NCBI GenBank assembly: GCA_937891475.1
Contig: CALATC010000157.1
Coordinates: 1 to 6,917, forward strand
DNA: 6,917 bases
Reading direction: 5' to 3'
From: an uncultured Granulicatella sp.
GTDB taxonomy: Bacteria; Bacillota; Bacilli; Lactobacillales; Aerococcaceae
The notes below the pieces were generated by a model. The model was not told where the DNA came from. It made no database searches and was given only the letters and a program-made list of their open reading frames with translations. Shown here one piece after another: positions 1-5,753 of the stretch. Numbering within the stretch: position 1 is the first letter of the stretch; each line of letters opens with the position of its first letter. Both the position numbers and the translations under genes were made by a program.

Positions 1-181
1 TTATTTAATACGAATAATAAAGTAGAAATGAAAAAATAATGAATTGAAAAAGAGTAAAAGAAAGTCCTTATCATAGAATTAGTATAGCTGGGGTCCGTTG
101 CTAACGAACCAACCGTTTGTGATGTTGAAAAGAAACGAAATTAATTCAAACGCGCAAGAAACATAAAAGAATGTGTACACC
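1..181. other. AT-rich intergenic stretch, no gene recognised
   Basis: I find no convincing gene, RNA or promoter here. On the + strand one frame runs from the window edge to a TAA at 37-39, leaving at most 12 codons that could be the tail of an upstream gene, which cannot be tested from this window. The other two + frames close within the first 25 bases. The only minus-strand frame of any length, 79-261, runs through the palindromic element that follows and has no ribosome binding site or recognisable product. Bases 175-179 can pair with 338-342, which would extend the stem of that element slightly outward. Confidence 0.5.
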
Positions 182-329
182 ATAGACTTCTTACAGTAGT
201 ACGAGTAATAGAATCTGCAGAAGCAGATTCTATTACTGGAAAATTTGAGACCAAGGCTCAAATTTTAGGCATGAGACTTGCAAAGCAAGTCTGCTGTCGT
301 CCAAATACTACTGTACCCAAGAAGTCTAT
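182..329. repeat. Compact multi-hairpin palindromic element (cloverleaf-like, unidentified)
   Basis: Bases 182-191 pair perfectly with 320-329 and bases 192-201 with 306-315, giving a 20-bp closing stem interrupted only by a four-base bulge at 316-319. Inside lie three perfect hairpins: 204-218 with 223-237 (15 bp, loop AGAA), 240-249 with 257-266 (10 bp, 7-base loop) and 274-281 with 285-292 (8 bp, loop AAA). Almost all of the element is paired, so either strand would fold alike. No T-run follows it, so it is not a simple terminator. A TA dinucleotide sits at each tip (183-184 and 327-328), which would fit a small non-autonomous mobile repeat (MITE) inserted at TA. The alternatives are a structured RNA or an insulator upstream of the iron operon. 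I do not recognise a named family. The folding is read directly; the mobile origin is inference. Confidence 0.7.
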
Positions 330-416
330 AAACAAGATGTACTATTTTAGAATAAGTCCAATCTTCCCCAAACCCATTGCAATCACAGAAATTTTTGGTA
401 AACTAATAATTATGTA

Positions 417-435
417 ATTGAGAATGATTATCAAT
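417..435 (+). promoter_or_regulatory. Fur box upstream of the siderophore importer operon
   Basis: The core at 419-433 reads TGAGAAT-G-ATTATCA, one mismatch from the 7-1-7 Fur consensus TGATAAT-N-ATTATCA. The inverted arms extend to AATTGA (416-421) and TCAATT (431-436). It lies 15 bases before the first start codon and just upstream of the ribosome binding site, so bound Fur would block initiation of transcription. The matching -10/-35 pair is not certain; candidate elements such as TTGCAA (377-382) and the AT-rich stretch 404-418 do not combine with ideal spacing. The iron-dependent control is inferred from the motif together with the operon's function. Confidence 0.85.
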
Positions 436-450
436 TAGGAAGGAGAGATT

Positions 451-1416
451 ATGAAATTTAAACATTTAAGCATCCTTTTGCTCATTCTATCATTAATATC
501 TTTATCAGTTGGAGCACAAACATTTTCTTGGGGACTATTCATCCAACAAGATGATAAAATGCAACAAGTATTTTGGTTATCTCGAGTTCCAAGACTATTG
601 AGTGTGATATTAGCGGGAAGTTCTATGAGTATTGCAGGATTATTAATACAGACAATGACGCAAAATGAATTTGCAGCACCTAGTACGATTGGTACCACTG
701 AAGCAGCAAAATTAGGACTACTATTAAGTTTATTCTTTTTTAATGGACCTAGCTTATTTCAGAAAATGCTATGTGCCTTTATCTGTTCCTTTGCACTCAC
801 CATTGTGTTTATTATGATTCAGCAATCGTTAGAATTAAAAGAGAAATGGATGATTCCTCTAGTAGGGTTAATTTTTAGTGGAATGATTTCAGCCTTTACA
901 AATATGATATCGTATCAATTTCATCTTGTACAAAGTTTAACGTCATGGACTCAAGGCTCCTTCTCCATGATTCAAACTCACCAATACGAATGGTTATTCT
1001 TTGGTTTAATTACCATTATTGTTTCTACAAAATTAGCACATGTTTATACGATTGCTAATTTAGGAGAATCGATTAGTTTGAATTTAGGAATTTCTTATAA
1101 GACGTTAGAATGGTTAACATTATTACTCGTTTCACTTACAACGAGTGTTACGATGATAACGGTAGGATCACTTCCTTTTATAGGGATTATTATTCCAAAT
1201 TTAGTACGCTATTTATCGGGAGATGATTTAAAAAAGACGATTCCACAAACAGCTCTATTAGGTGCAGTACTAGTTCTAGCATGCGATATTGTAGCTCGAT
1301 TAGTTATTCGGCCTTATGAAGTATCAGTTAGTCTGATTTTAGGGATTGTTGGAGCTGGACTCTTAATTAGTCAAATCTTAAGAATTAGCTCGCAAAGAAG
1401 GGGGAGCATCCGATGA
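451..1416 (+). CDS. yclN: Ferric siderophore ABC transporter permease, FecCD/BtuC family (YclN/CeuB/FatD-like)
   Basis: This 321-residue hydrophobic protein is one of two membrane subunits of an iron-siderophore importer of the FecCD family. The segment after the first membrane helix carries the family signature: R45-V-P-R48, G56, A62-G63, Q67, N72, P77 and G81. A cytoplasmic loop LGxxxxxxLGI at about 204-214 is the region that contacts the ATPase in BtuC-type permeases, and GSLPFIGIIIPNLVR (239-253) matches the conserved motif that follows it. Length is normal for the family. The ATG is chosen because AAGGAGAG (440-447) lies a few bases before it. It is the first gene of the operon behind the Fur box, and its stop overlaps the next start as ATGA. 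The closest relatives by pattern are the permeases of catecholate systems (Bacillus YclN, Campylobacter CeuB, FatD). The family is certain; the ligand is inferred. Confidence 0.92.
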   Translation: MKFKHLSILLLILSLISLSVGAQTFSWGLFIQQDDKMQQVFWLSRVPRLLSVILAGSSMSIAGLLIQTMTQNEFAAPSTIGTTEAAKLGLLLSLFFFNGPSLFQKMLCAFICSFALTIVFIMIQQSLELKEKWMIPLVGLIFSGMISAFTNMISYQFHLVQSLTSWTQGSFSMIQTHQYEWLFFGLITIIVSTKLAHVYTIANLGESISLNLGISYKTLEWLTLLLVSLTTSVTMITVGSLPFIGIIIPNLVRYLSGDDLKKTIPQTALLGAVLVLACDIVARLVIRPYEVSVSLILGIVGAGLLISQILRISSQRRGSIR

Positions 1417-2402
1417 AGAAAAGAACCCTTCTATTAACAATCACATTAGTAAGCTTATTACTCATTATCAGTGCTATTTTTTTATTTTTTCCAATCGGAA
1501 ATATGGGAAAATTTTCTGTCCTCTTATTTAAAAAGAGAGTTTTAAAATGGTTAGTCATTTTATTAGTTAGTTTATGTGTTTCGATATCGACTATTAGTTT
1601 CCAAACAATTGTACAAAACCGATTTTTAACACCAGGTGTTCTTGGAATTGAGAGTGTCTTTGTATTGTTTCAAACATTGGTTTATTGGGGACAATTAAGT
1701 CTAGGAATGGAAACAGCGCCAAATCTATGGATTTCAATCTTCACGATTGTGTTGCAGATAATCTTTTTCTTCCTCATTTATCGAGCCTTTAATGATTTAT
1801 TATCGATTCCATTTTCGATGCTATTATTCATTTGTTTAGCGTTTGGAACATTGTTTAGAAGTTTAAGTACATTTGTTCAAGTATTAATGGATCCAAATGA
1901 ATTTGATAAATTGCAAGGAAAATTATTTCCATCCTTCCAAAGAATGCATCATCAAAGTGAATTAGTCATTGTAGTGGTTATATTAACAGCTATCTCAGTA
2001 ATCTATTTAATAAGAAAACATATGGTGTTAAATGTATTTCACCTTGGAAAAGTTCAAGCCCAAATACTAGGTGTAAATGTCGCAAAAGAAGAGAAGTGGA
2101 TTTTATTAGTAATTGTATTACTAACTAGTCTGTCTACAACATTGGTAGGTCCAATGCAATTTTTAGGATTTATGATTGCAAATGTAACGTATCAATGGAT
2201 TAAAGATTATCGACACTTACATATGTGGACGATTGCATTTTTATTAGGAAGTATTTTATTACTTGGAGGACAACTTATTATTGAGAAGCTCTTCCATTTA
2301 AATATTCCAATTAGTGTCGTCATAGAATGGTTTGGAGGATTATTATATTTTGTATTGTTATTGAAAGGAAGGTACCGTAGTGGAATTAAAAAATATTCAT
2401 AA
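1413..2402 (+). CDS. yclO: Ferric siderophore ABC transporter permease, second subunit (YclO/CeuC/FatC-like)
   Basis: This 329-residue polytopic membrane protein is the partner permease; it should pair with the product of the preceding gene to form the translocation channel. It starts with a hydrophobic helix (about 5-27). It has the FecCD-type segment around Q64, Q68-N69-R70 and T73-P74-G75 with G78, the ATPase-contact loop LGKVQAQILGV (211-221), and VGPMQFLGFMIAN (245-257). The motif is more diverged than in the first permease: KRVLKW replaces the usual R-x-P-R and N replaces the P-H-x-x-R ending. This asymmetry is normal for the second subunit of YclNO-type pairs. The start ATG overlaps the upstream TGA (ATGA), with AAGGGGGAG (1398-1406) six bases before it, so translation is likely coupled. 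Its 3' end overlaps the next gene by 23 bases. Confidence 0.9.
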   Translation: MKKRTLLLTITLVSLLLIISAIFLFFPIGNMGKFSVLLFKKRVLKWLVILLVSLCVSISTISFQTIVQNRFLTPGVLGIESVFVLFQTLVYWGQLSLGMETAPNLWISIFTIVLQIIFFFLIYRAFNDLLSIPFSMLLFICLAFGTLFRSLSTFVQVLMDPNEFDKLQGKLFPSFQRMHHQSELVIVVVILTAISVIYLIRKHMVLNVFHLGKVQAQILGVNVAKEEKWILLVIVLLTSLSTTLVGPMQFLGFMIANVTYQWIKDYRHLHMWTIAFLLGSILLLGGQLIIEKLFHLNIPISVVIEWFGGLLYFVLLLKGRYRSGIKKYS

Positions 2403-3129
2403 AGCATATGATACGGTAGTTGTCGATTCCGTTTCATTAACGATTCCCAAAAATCAGTTAACAGCTTTTATCGGACCAAATGGAGCAGGAAAATCTACTT
2501 TAGTTTCCATTATGAGTCGATTATTACAAAAAGATTCTGGTCAATTATGGATTAAAGGTAAAGAAATTGAAGCTTGGAATTCAAAAGAACTCGCAAAAGA
2601 ATTATCCGTTTTAAAACAAAATCAATCATTTCAAGTATCTTTAACAGTAGAAGAGTTAGTTAGCTTTGGTCGTTATCCTTATTCAAAAGGAAAGTTATCG
2701 ACACTTGATTATCAAATGATTGATCAAGCATTAAAACATACGAATTTATTAGAGTTAAGGGATCGTTCGATACAAACGTTATCAGGTGGGCAATTGCAAA
2801 GAGTCTTTATCGCAATGGTATTAGCTCAAGATACAGACATTGTCTTACTAGATGAACCCTTAAATCATTTAGATTTAAAACAAGCAGTAGAAATTATGAA
2901 ATTACTTCGGTATATGGTAGAAAATCTTGATAAAACGGTTGTCATTGTGATGCACGATTTAAATATGGCGATTAACTTTTCAGATTATTTAGTAGCCTTT
3001 AAAAAAGGAAAATGTGAGTTTCATGGTAAAACCATGGATGTGGTTACGAATCATAGCTTATCAGACTTATATGAAATTGATATCGAAGTGATAGAAGTTT
3101 CAGGAAAAAAATATATTACAGTAAAGTAG
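2380..3129 (+). CDS. yclP: Ferric siderophore ABC transporter ATP-binding protein (YclP/CeuD-like)
   Basis: This 249-residue cytoplasmic ATPase powers siderophore import by dimerising under the two permeases. All nucleotide-binding elements are present: Walker A GPNGAGKST (32-40), Q-loop glutamine Q80, signature LSGGQ (134-138), Walker B with catalytic E159 in IVLLDE (154-159), D-loop region LNHLD (161-165) and the switch histidine H192. The stretch LVSFGRYPYSKG (93-104) is typical of iron-siderophore ATPases of the YclP group. The start is GTG at 2380, chosen because GGAAGG (2367-2372) sits seven bases upstream and the protein then begins at the expected first beta strand. It therefore overlaps the end of the permease gene by 23 bases in another frame, suggesting coupled translation. 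Only 9 bases separate it from the binding-protein gene. The catalytic set is complete, so it should be active. Confidence 0.93.
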   Translation: MELKNIHKAYDTVVVDSVSLTIPKNQLTAFIGPNGAGKSTLVSIMSRLLQKDSGQLWIKGKEIEAWNSKELAKELSVLKQNQSFQVSLTVEELVSFGRYPYSKGKLSTLDYQMIDQALKHTNLLELRDRSIQTLSGGQLQRVFIAMVLAQDTDIVLLDEPLNHLDLKQAVEIMKLLRYMVENLDKTVVIVMHDLNMAINFSDYLVAFKKGKCEFHGKTMDVVTNHSLSDLYEIDIEVIEVSGKKYITVK

Positions 3130-3138
3130 GAGAAAAAT

Positions 3139-4092
3139 ATGAAAAAATTATTAACAACCGTAGTTATGGGAGCAACATTTTTATTAGCTTCTTGTGGTAC
3201 AAAAACAACAAATGTAACACCCACTACACAAGAAAATTCAGTGAAACAAGTACAATTAACAGATGGTTCAGAAACTGTTGAAGTGAAGTCAAATCCAAAG
3301 AAAATTGTGACTTTTGACCTAGGTGCAGCAGATACATTACGTGCCATTGGAAAAGAAGACGCAATTGCAGGAATGCCAACAAAACCATTACCAACGTATA
3401 TTAAAGATTTAGGAGAAAAAGTACAAAATGTAGGAAGCATGAAAGAACCAGATATCGAAGCAATTGCAGCAATGCAACCTGACTTAATTATTGCTTCTGC
3501 ACGTACAAAAGATTTTATCCCTCAATTAAAAGAAATTGCTCCAACTGTAATCTTTAATGTTGATAGTAAAGATTATTGGGGTTCTGTTCAAAAAAATGTT
3601 AAAAGCTTAGCGAGCTTATTTGATGAAGCAACTCAACAAAAAGCAAGTGCTCAAGTAAAAGAATTACAAACAACGATTGATACAATTGCAGCTCAAAATG
3701 AAAAACATAGCGAAAAAAGTTTAGCGATTATGTTAAATGAAGGTAAAATGTCTGCATTTGGAGCACAATCACGTTTTGGATTTTTATATCAAGATTTAAA
3801 ATTCCGTCCAACAGATGCTAAAATTGAAGATAGCAGACACGGACAAGAAATTAGTTTTGAAGGTGTTAGTGAATTAAACCCTGATGTTTTATTTGTATTA
3901 AATCGTACATTAGCAATTGGTGGAGATAATTCTAAAGCAGATGCCTTAATGAAAAATGAATTAATTCAAGCAACAAATGCTGTAAAAAATAATAAAGTAG
4001 TAAACTTAACTTCTGACTTATGGTATTTAAGTGGTGGAGGATTAGAATCTACTAAATTAATGCTACAAGACTTACAACATGTATTTCAATAA
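3139..4092 (+). CDS. yclQ: Siderophore-binding lipoprotein (YclQ/CeuE/FatB-like)
   Basis: This 317-residue protein is the extracellular, membrane-anchored receptor that hands a ferric siderophore to the permeases. A lipoprotein signal peptide is clear: K2-K3, a hydrophobic core and lipobox L16-A-S-C19, with C19 the acylated residue. The rest is a class III binding fold, with TFDLGAADTLRAIG starting the N-lobe and EPDIEAIAAMQPDLIIAS closing its first sheet. From memory of Campylobacter CeuE, its ligand residues appear conserved: R122 (SAR), R212 (QSRFG), R256 (LNR), H234 (SRHGQ) and Y296 (LWYLSGGG). The His/Tyr pair completes iron coordination of tetradentate bis-catecholates in CeuE, which suggests a catecholate ligand here. 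AGGAG (3128-3132) lies six bases before the ATG. It is the last gene of the operon and is followed by a terminator. The exact siderophore is not known. Confidence 0.92.
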   Translation: MKKLLTTVVMGATFLLASCGTKTTNVTPTTQENSVKQVQLTDGSETVEVKSNPKKIVTFDLGAADTLRAIGKEDAIAGMPTKPLPTYIKDLGEKVQNVGSMKEPDIEAIAAMQPDLIIASARTKDFIPQLKEIAPTVIFNVDSKDYWGSVQKNVKSLASLFDEATQQKASAQVKELQTTIDTIAAQNEKHSEKSLAIMLNEGKMSAFGAQSRFGFLYQDLKFRPTDAKIEDSRHGQEISFEGVSELNPDVLFVLNRTLAIGGDNSKADALMKNELIQATNAVKNNKVVNLTSDLWYLSGGGLESTKLMLQDLQHVFQ

Positions 4093-4097
4093 TGATT

Positions 4098-4122
4098 AAG
4101 ACGACGCAAGTCGTCTTTTTTT
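4098..4122 (+). terminator. Intrinsic terminator of the siderophore operon
   Basis: AAGACGAC (4098-4105) pairs perfectly with GTCGTCTT (4110-4117) across a GCAA tetraloop, and the stem runs into a seven-base T tract (4116-4122). It starts six bases after the stop codon of the binding-protein gene and separates the operon from the Lsa-like gene. Confidence 0.92.
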
Positions 4123-4163
4123 GTCCTTATTGTACAATTAACACTATTAATGAAATAAAATTT

Positions 4164-4172
4164 TGCTATAAT
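4164..4172 (+). promoter_or_regulatory. Extended -10 promoter of the Lsa-like gene
   Basis: TGCTATAAT (4164-4172) is a perfect -10 hexamer (4167-4172) with the extended TGn element. The -35 region is poor; CTATTA at 4144-4149 would have 17-base spacing but matches weakly, which is common with extended -10 promoters. Transcription would begin near 4178-4180, leaving a leader of only about 27-29 bases. This also rules out the in-frame ATG at 4174, which would lie at or before the transcript start. Confidence 0.8.
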
Positions 4173-4194
4173 AATGTTAAAGGTTATTCAAAAT

Positions 4195-4203
4195 GGAGGT
4201 GAT
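4195..4203 (+). promoter_or_regulatory. Near-perfect ribosome binding site that fixes the Lsa-like start
   Basis: GGAGGTGAT matches the complement of the 16S rRNA 3' end over nine bases. The GGAGG core ends seven bases before the ATG at 4207. It decides the start at 4207 rather than the in-frame ATG at 4174, 11 codons upstream. Confidence 0.9.
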
Positions 4204-4206
4204 ATC

Positions 4207-5685
4207 ATGTCATTGATTAAAATTGAAAATTTAACATTTTCGTATTTTTCATCTACAAAACCTGTGTTTGATGACGTGAGTTTTTCTTTAGACACAAATT
4301 GGAAAACAGGGTTAATTGGTAGAAATGGAATCGGAAAATCAACCTTGTTTAAGTTATTATTAGAACAAGAATCTTATCAAGGAAAGATTCATAAAAGTGT
4401 TGAATTTGTTCAATTTCCTCCAAATCACCTAGATTTTTCAAAGACCGGGATGGAATTATTAGAAGAGTGGACACCTCAAGAAGATGAGTGGAAAGTATAT
4501 CGTGAACTTCATCAGTTGAAGTTAGCTGAAAGTCTTATGGAAAGAAAATTTGAAACTCTTTCTAAAGGAGAACAAACTAAACTTCTTTTGGCGATATTAT
4601 TTACGAAAGATAATGGATTTTTATTGATTGATGAACCAACAAATCATCTTGATGTGAATGGAAGAAAAATTGTATGTGATTATCTGAAGAGTAAAAAAGG
4701 ATTTTTATTGATTTCTCATGATAGAGATTTTTTAGATGGATGTATTAATCATGTCATTTCTTTTAACAGAAATTCAATTGATATACAATCGGGGAATTTT
4801 ACGTCATGGTATGAAAATAAAGTATCGAAAGATCAGTATGAGTTTAATCAAAATGAAAAAATTAAAAGTGAGATTGAGCGATTAAATAAAGCAGCAAGAC
4901 AGACAAAAGTTTGGTCGAATAAAGTTGAAAATACGAAGAATGGTGTGAAAATTTCTGGTATAAAGCCAGATAAAGGACACATCGGACGTTTGTCAGCAAA
5001 AATGATGCAAAAGACCAAAAACTTAGAAAAACGTCAGCAAAAAGCAATCGAAGAAAAAGAAAATTTATTAAAAGATCTTGAAAGAACAGATAGTTTATTC
5101 CTTCGTCCTTTACAACATCATAAATCTTTGCTTATATCTGCTAGTGAGTTGAGTTATCGATTTGGAGAAAGAAAACTATTTTCTAATATCAATTTTGAAA
5201 TTCATCAAGGGGATGTTATTGCTATAAATGGACCCAATGGTAGTGGAAAATCAACCCTCATAAAAATATTAATGGGTCAATATCTTGATTATATTGGCGA
5301 GTTAAAAATAGCGAATCAATTAGAAATTTCATATATTTCGCAAGATGCTTCTTCCTTGGAAGGAGATTTAATAAACTATATTCATAGTCATGGAGTAGAT
5401 GAAACTACTTGTCGAACAATTTTAAGTAAATTAGATTTTCCGAAAGAATTATTTGATACAAATATGCAATTCTATAGTGATGGTCAAAAAAAGAAAGTGC
5501 TAATTTCTATTAGCCTTTCTAAACCTGCTCATCTCTACATTTGGGATGAACCTCTAAATTTTATTGATGTCATTTCAAGAATACAAATTGAAGAATTAAT
5601 CAAAGAAGTGAAGCCAACCTTGATTTTAATTGAACATGATCAACGGTTTGTAACGAATATTGCTAATAAAATAATACAATTATAA
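4207..5685 (+). CDS. lsa: Lsa-family ABC-F ribosome protection ATPase (probable lincosamide/pleuromutilin/streptogramin A resistance)
   Basis: This 492-residue soluble protein has two ATPase domains and no membrane segments, the layout of ABC-F proteins that bind the ribosomal E site and displace drugs from the peptidyl transferase centre. Domain 1 has GRNGIGKST (38-46), signature LSKGE (118-122), Walker B with E143, PTNHLD (144-149) and H171. A charged linker (about 213-300) has its tip near 239-265. Domain 2 has GPNGSGKST (342-350), a degenerate signature YSDGQ (423-427), LYIWDEPLNFID (443-454) with E448, and H477. The opening DTNWKTGLIGRNG, the LYIWDEPLN block and the linker strongly resemble Lsa(A)/Lsa(C), and the length fits Lsa members. 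Both catalytic glutamates are intact. Family membership is well supported. Resistance itself is inferred, since Lsa-like genes can be intrinsic and differ in drug range. It has its own promoter. Confidence 0.88.
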   Translation: MSLIKIENLTFSYFSSTKPVFDDVSFSLDTNWKTGLIGRNGIGKSTLFKLLLEQESYQGKIHKSVEFVQFPPNHLDFSKTGMELLEEWTPQEDEWKVYRELHQLKLAESLMERKFETLSKGEQTKLLLAILFTKDNGFLLIDEPTNHLDVNGRKIVCDYLKSKKGFLLISHDRDFLDGCINHVISFNRNSIDIQSGNFTSWYENKVSKDQYEFNQNEKIKSEIERLNKAARQTKVWSNKVENTKNGVKISGIKPDKGHIGRLSAKMMQKTKNLEKRQQKAIEEKENLLKDLERTDSLFLRPLQHHKSLLISASELSYRFGERKLFSNINFEIHQGDVIAINGPNGSGKSTLIKILMGQYLDYIGELKIANQLEISYISQDASSLEGDLINYIHSHGVDETTCRTILSKLDFPKELFDTNMQFYSDGQKKKVLISISLSKPAHLYIWDEPLNFIDVISRIQIEELIKEVKPTLILIEHDQRFVTNIANKIIQL

Positions 5686-5698
5686 AAAAAGTCGACTC
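5684..5698 (+). other. Probable left half of the Lsa-gene terminator, split by the insertion sequence
   Basis: Seven A residues (5684-5690, overlapping the stop codon) are followed by GTCGACTC, and then the insertion sequence begins. An A tract leading into a GC-containing arm is what the left half of a bidirectional terminator looks like, but the matching right arm and T tract are absent. The last three or four bases (CTC or ACTC) would be the target duplication. This is inference until the other flank of the insertion is read. Confidence 0.5.
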
Positions 5699-5705
5699 TG
5701 TACTG

Positions 5706-5753
5706 CACCCCAAAAGTTAGACATAAAAAATCTAACTTTTGGGGTGTTTTTTT
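5706..5753 (+). terminator. Terminator-like hairpin in the left end of the insertion sequence, hiding the orfA ribosome binding site
   Basis: Bases 5706-5721 (CACCCCAAAAGTTAGA) pair perfectly with 5731-5746 over 16 bp with a nine-base loop, and seven T residues follow (5747-5753). This is a full intrinsic terminator that ends at the base before the orfA ATG. The right arm also carries GGGGTG (5741-5746), the only ribosome-binding-like sequence at proper distance from that ATG, so a transcript entering from the Lsa-like gene would either stop or have the site buried. Shielding a transposase from outside transcription in this way is known for other insertion sequences such as IS10 and IS50; here it is inferred. 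Confidence 0.8.

Noticed and set aside
79..261. 60-residue minus-strand reading frame
   Set aside because: It runs through the palindromic element, has no ribosome binding site, and its Cys/Phe/Tyr-rich product resembles nothing; it is most likely a chance frame.
182..329. tRNA or T-box/riboswitch interpretation of the cloverleaf-like element
   Set aside because: Stem lengths are wrong for tRNA, there is no GTTC-type T loop or usual anticodon arm, and there is no T-box motif or downstream terminator before the operon.
435..698. 87-residue minus-strand reading frame
   Set aside because: It lies opposite the start of the first permease gene, which has clear family motifs and a good ribosome binding site; it is a shadow.
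2207..2437. 76-residue minus-strand reading frame
   Set aside because: It is antisense to the well-supported permease/ATPase junction and has no recognisable product.
3051..3440. 129-residue minus-strand reading frame
   Set aside because: It is antisense to the binding lipoprotein, whose signal peptide and motifs are clear; the minus-strand product is low complexity and has no start signals.
4174..4206. Upstream in-frame ATG that would add 11 residues to the Lsa-like protein
   Set aside because: It lies two bases after the -10 box, thus at or before the transcript start, and has no ribosome binding site; the ATG at 4207 has a near-perfect one and fits the family N-terminus.
4862..5047. 61-residue minus-strand reading frame inside the Lsa-like gene
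   Set aside because: It is antisense to the conserved interdomain linker and has no own signals.
5739..5753. In-frame TTG start adding five residues to OrfA
   Set aside because: It sits inside the hairpin arm with no ribosome binding site; the ATG at 5754 matches family starts.
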